A stretch of DNA of 64,000 bases, from NCBI RefSeq assembly GCF_020386615.1, contig NZ_CP077769.1:7241501-7305500 (forward strand). The letters are read 5' to 3'. Below, piece after piece: positions 61,100 to 64,000 of this stretch; position 1 is the stretch's first letter; each line of letters opens with the position of its first letter. The notes beneath the pieces are model-generated. The model worked only from the letters and a program-made list of their open reading frames with translations, ran no database searches and was not told the origin of the DNA. Made by a program: the position numbers and the translations under genes. This DNA is from Chitinophaga pendula. GTDB taxonomy: Bacteria; Bacteroidota; Bacteroidia; Chitinophagales; Chitinophagaceae.

Positions 61100-62782
61100 C
61101 TAGACAGCTTTGATTTCCATGACCCGCTTTTCGAATTCTTCGTTGGGGACGATGGATTTATTCTTGATTTTAGTTTTATAGGTATTAATGGTGTTGACGG
61201 AGTACTGCATAATGTGGGCGATCTTTTCATTTTCATGTATCCCCATCCGGATGAGGGCAAAGATGCGAAGGTCTACGTTCAGCAGTTCGCCTTCTTTTAG
61301 TTGCTGTTGATCCTCTTCTTTAAAAAGTGTATTAAATACTGTTACAAAATTGGGGAACAGTTTCAGGAATGCCTGGTCAAAGTTCCGTAGCAGTTCTTCT
61401 TTTTCTTTCCGGAGGTTGATACGGGTGACCAGGGTTTTCAATTCGTCCAGTTTGCGGTCGGCGATCTTTTGTTCCATGGCTTTTTTGAGTTTGTCCATTT
61501 TGTCATAGAACTCGGAGTTGAAGTTGAAGAAATAGCCGATATATTTTTCTTTGATCTTGTTGGCGTCCTGCAGGCGTTCGTTCGCTTCTGCTAATTGGGT
61601 ATTGATCCTCAATTCGTTATTGTGAGCGGTGGTAATAAGTACCTGTGCTGCTTTTAGTTTTTTGACCTGTCGCAGGATCACGACTACGGATACGATGATC
61701 AGTAGTAGCAGGAAGGTGACGGTGATGGCATAAAAGATCAGGTTCCTTTTCTGGCTTTCTACGATACTCAGTTTTTGTGCTTCTATGAGCGGGAGGATGG
61801 CGCTTACCTGTACTTTGCGTTGGCGGGCGCCATAGAATACGGCGTCGGCGATGGCCTGGTTGATACAAAGGGAGGCGTTTTTAACATCTCCTTTTTTATA
61901 GAGCAGGCTGGCCAGGATGAATGCTGCGGAGGTTTCTTTTGTGGATGATTGTATGTCGGCGATCACTGCTGTTGTCAGTAAGCGGATGGCTTTATCGTTA
62001 TCCCGTTGTTGTATATAGAGGTCGCTGAGGGTGGAGGTGGCTACTGCTATCTGATGTGCGGTCAGGTCTTTACGTTCCAGTAGTGCTTTGAGGATGACCA
62101 GTGCGGTAGGTTTGTTGCCTGCCTTCAGTTCCTTTAGCCCGCTGAAGTAGGCATGTTCATAGGAACTGGCGGGCAGCAGGGATAAGGCAGAGTCGAGGTA
62201 CCGTCTGGCGAGGTTATTATAATAAGGTGTGTGGTATTTATCATTGTCAAAATCGCCCAGGTCGTAATAATACCGTCCCATCAAGGTATAGTATTCTGCC
62301 CGTACGCTATCGGCCAGCAGTATAGCCTGAATGTTAGACAGTGAATCGTAGGTTTCTTTGTACATACCGGAGGACAGCAAGGTAAAGCACAACTTGATCT
62401 TAGCCATCATGATACGGTCTGGTGCCTGCAGCATGCCGGCACTTTCCTGTAGTCGCCGGGCATAGTGATAGGCAGAGTCATATTTAAAGACTTTGTATTC
62501 TTCATACAAGGCAGCGCACCCGTCATACTGTGCGCGGTAGTCGCTGCCGGGCAGTTGTGCCAGCTGATGTTTGAGCTGGTCTATACGCTGTTGTTTCTGG
62601 ATGTCGAACCGGGGGATCAGCTGGATGGTAGTGGCAATCTTACCGAGATCAGCTGTAGCAGCCGGTTGGCCATAAGCAGCGGTATGGGTGAGCAGCAGTA
62701 ACAACAGGAAACTGATAGCAGCCGGTATTCGCCGGCCAGCGGTATATGAACTTTGGTTGATGAGGTGGAATCCTTGGCACAT
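61100..62782 (-). CDS. SusR-like membrane transcriptional regulator (DUF6377 type)
   Basis: A 560-residue regulator with the layout of SusR: signal/anchor region, a periplasmic TPR-rich part (about 45-330), one membrane helix (LIFYAITVTFLLLLIIVSVV), a coiled coil (AQLAEANERLQDANKI region) and a C-terminal helix-turn-helix (LRIFALIRMGIHENEKIAHI, YSVNTINTYKTKIKN). Such proteins sense an oligosaccharide (maltose for SusR) in the periplasm and activate the neighbouring sus operon. Here the inducer is presumably an alpha-glucan oligosaccharide such as nigerose. It is on the same strand as SusC, 468 bases away. Confidence 0.88.
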   Translation of the reverse strand: MCQGFHLINQSSYTAGRRIPAAISFLLLLLLTHTAAYGQPAATADLGKIATTIQLIPRFDIQKQQRIDQLKHQLAQLPGSDYRAQYDGCAALYEEYKVFKYDSAYHYARRLQESAGMLQAPDRIMMAKIKLCFTLLSSGMYKETYDSLSNIQAILLADSVRAEYYTLMGRYYYDLGDFDNDKYHTPYYNNLARRYLDSALSLLPASSYEHAYFSGLKELKAGNKPTALVILKALLERKDLTAHQIAVATSTLSDLYIQQRDNDKAIRLLTTAVIADIQSSTKETSAAFILASLLYKKGDVKNASLCINQAIADAVFYGARQRKVQVSAILPLIEAQKLSIVESQKRNLIFYAITVTFLLLLIIVSVVVILRQVKKLKAAQVLITTAHNNELRINTQLAEANERLQDANKIKEKYIGYFFNFNSEFYDKMDKLKKAMEQKIADRKLDELKTLVTRINLRKEKEELLRNFDQAFLKLFPNFVTVFNTLFKEEDQQQLKEGELLNVDLRIFALIRMGIHENEKIAHIMQYSVNTINTYKTKIKNKSIVPNEEFEKRVMEIKAV

Positions 62783-63014
62783 GTGTATGTAGCGCTACTT
62801 ATTATAAGTAAATGCCTGAAGGTACTAAAAAGCCCATGAATTTGCAGGGTCCTACCCGGGTGGGAGTAATAGCGCCTGTCCCATACGTCCTGTTATGCAC
62901 CTTATCAAGTGCCGGATGCAGATCGTCAGATAAATTATGCGGAGCTTCTGCCTTGCTGTTGCTTTGTGGTAAATGATCTTCTTGTATTAATTATTTACCC
63001 AAAAATCTTGTCTT

Positions 63015-63563
63015 ATGCTACAGCCATTCAAACATTTACTGACTGCTTGTACCGTCATATTCACGGTATGCATTACCCTGATGTCTTTTTCAGCCCGTGC
63101 GGGGCTGGATAGTTATGAGATCTACATCAACAAGAAAATGATCCTGCAACAGTATGTCAATCAGCCCTTGCAGTTCGATCAGCTGCAGCTGCATAATGCG
63201 AGTCCGCAGGATCAGCTCATTATTCACTATCGCCATTGTCATGAGCCCAGAACGGGTACTAACCGGAGTATTACGGTGAGGGATGAAAAGGGCGCAGTGT
63301 TAAAGCAGTGGAAGTTCAAAGACGGTGCGAGTGGGATGACGATACCAATAGGGGAGTTGCAGCAGCTGGAAAAAAGTTATGCCGGTAACGACCTGCATAT
63401 TTTCTATACGGCTGATCAGATGCTGCGGCCTTATATGTTAGTTGCTTTACACCTGGTGGATAAACACCGGACATCATTGGTGAATCCGGTGGCTGGTAAT
63501 ACTGTCTGGCTGACACTTTTTATGCATGTTGTTAACCATCGTATGATAACACCGCTCGTATGA
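63015..63563 (+). CDS. Secreted protein of unknown function
   Basis: A 182-residue protein with a clear signal peptide (ending FSARAG, about residue 29). The mature part is mostly beta (YEIYINKKMILQQYV, LQLHNASPQDQLIIHYRHC) and has the feel of a single small beta-sandwich; I recognise no family or active site. The lone pair of cysteines is not evident. It is divergent from the SusR-type regulator (232 bases apart) and convergent with a pseudouridine synthase gene, with no operon partner. Confidence 0.65.
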   Translation: MLQPFKHLLTACTVIFTVCITLMSFSARAGLDSYEIYINKKMILQQYVNQPLQFDQLQLHNASPQDQLIIHYRHCHEPRTGTNRSITVRDEKGAVLKQWKFKDGASGMTIPIGELQQLEKSYAGNDLHIFYTADQMLRPYMLVALHLVDKHRTSLVNPVAGNTVWLTLFMHVVNHRMITPLV

Positions 63564-63620
63564 CAACCTGTATCGTAGCTGTATCACCTTGTGCTGCCTG
63601 GCGGTACAAGGTGATAGGCA

Positions 63621-64000
63621 TTAATAATCTGTGATCCTCAGTTGTTGGAAGAAGGTTGCTTCATCCATTTCCCTTACGCCGCCGGGAGGCAGGTCGCCCA
63701 GTTGGAGATCTTCTATGGATATGCGTATCAGCCGTTGGCATTTGTGTTTGACGGCAGCTACCATTTTACGTACCTGGTGGAACTTGCCTTCTGTTAAGGT
63801 GATGAGCAGCCAGGTATGCGGGATATCGGTCCTGTGTGGGATAGGTAGTGGCCATAGTGTATGGGGGGCTTGTGCGATCATTACCTTGCAAGGTGGGGTG
63901 GTGTAATAGCTACCGCCTTTGATGCGGATACGTACACCATTGCGTAAGTGTTCCAGGCTTTCCGTGCTTACGATATCTTTTACCATAACGAGGTAAGTTC
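63621..64000 (-). CDS. RsuA/RluE-family rRNA pseudouridine synthase, C-terminal part (5' end outside window)
   Basis: The last ~126 residues of a pseudouridine synthase. The frame stays open to the window edge and reads TYLVMVKDIVS, so the start lies beyond position 64000. The family signatures visible are the KTYLV-type segment, LTEGKFHQVRKMVAAVKHKC and LQLGDLPPGGVREM. The catalytic Asp region is not in the window. The enzyme isomerises a uridine in rRNA. Short members of this family are about 180-240 residues, so roughly half is missing. Without the N-terminal part, RluE and RsuA/RluF types cannot be separated. Confidence 0.93.
   Translation of the reverse strand, partial: TYLVMVKDIVSTESLEHLRNGVRIRIKGGSYYTTPPCKVMIAQAPHTLWPLPIPHRTDIPHTWLLITLTEGKFHQVRKMVAAVKHKCQRLIRISIEDLQLGDLPPGGVREMDEATFFQQLRITDY

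Overview
The window looks like chromosomal DNA of a Bacteroidota bacterium close to Chitinophaga (Chitinophagaceae). The reasons are three SusC/SusD pairs, a FecR/ECF-sigma system, a SusR-type regulator, a HmuY-like haem lipoprotein, a type IX secretion C-terminal domain, TAnnTTTG-type promoter boxes and the lack of strong Shine-Dalgarno sequences. I saw no tRNA, rRNA, CRISPR array, insertion sequence or prophage. The genus is an inference; the phylum is well supported.

Layout. 1-1118: end of an aldehyde dehydrogenase plus its usual DUF779 partner. 1119-5295: a long leader with a duplicated regulatory module, then a haem receptor/HmuY-like lipoprotein pair closed by a strong terminator. 5674-11442: housekeeping and transport genes (CbpA-type DnaJ, DHA2 drug exporter, a small membrane protein, a CNNM/CorC-type protein, a GntP permease). 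11496-18062: a small fucose-type glycan locus (SusD, SusC, GH29 fucosidase) with a LacI-family operator-like palindrome in front of each transcription unit. 18522-23302: RhlE-type helicase, a divergent Lrp regulator/NAD(P)H oxidoreductase pair, an AraC regulator and an aminopeptidase P. 23328-35538 (all minus): an ECF sigma factor, an Omp28-like thioredoxin-fold lipoprotein, a TlpA-like protein, a DUF6029 barrel, a FecR anti-sigma factor, then a SusC with STN signalling domain, a SusD and a metallopeptidase-like lipoprotein that seems to have lost its HExxH motif. 35723-38011: peptidase E, a methyltransferase and a tail-fibre-like protein broken by one frameshift in a C tract.

38133-47611 is the most unusual part: a free-standing NRPS condensation domain facing away from a tight operon of GT2 glycosyltransferase, outer-membrane barrel receptor, acyl carrier protein, GT-B glycosyltransferase, radical SAM/SPASM enzyme and AMP-forming ligase. 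Together they look like a compact biosynthetic cluster that activates an acyl or aminoacyl group on a carrier protein, modifies it by radical chemistry and joins it to a sugar. I do not recognise a described system with this composition. A PNGase F-like lipoprotein follows.

49016-62782 (minus) is a sus-like locus: SusR-type regulator, SusC, SusD, GH97 alpha-glucosidase and a 1,437-residue GH87 alpha-1,3-glucanase with a type IX sorting domain, pointing to use of fungal or bacterial alpha-1,3-glucan. The window closes with a secreted protein of unknown function and the end of an RsuA-family pseudouridine synthase.
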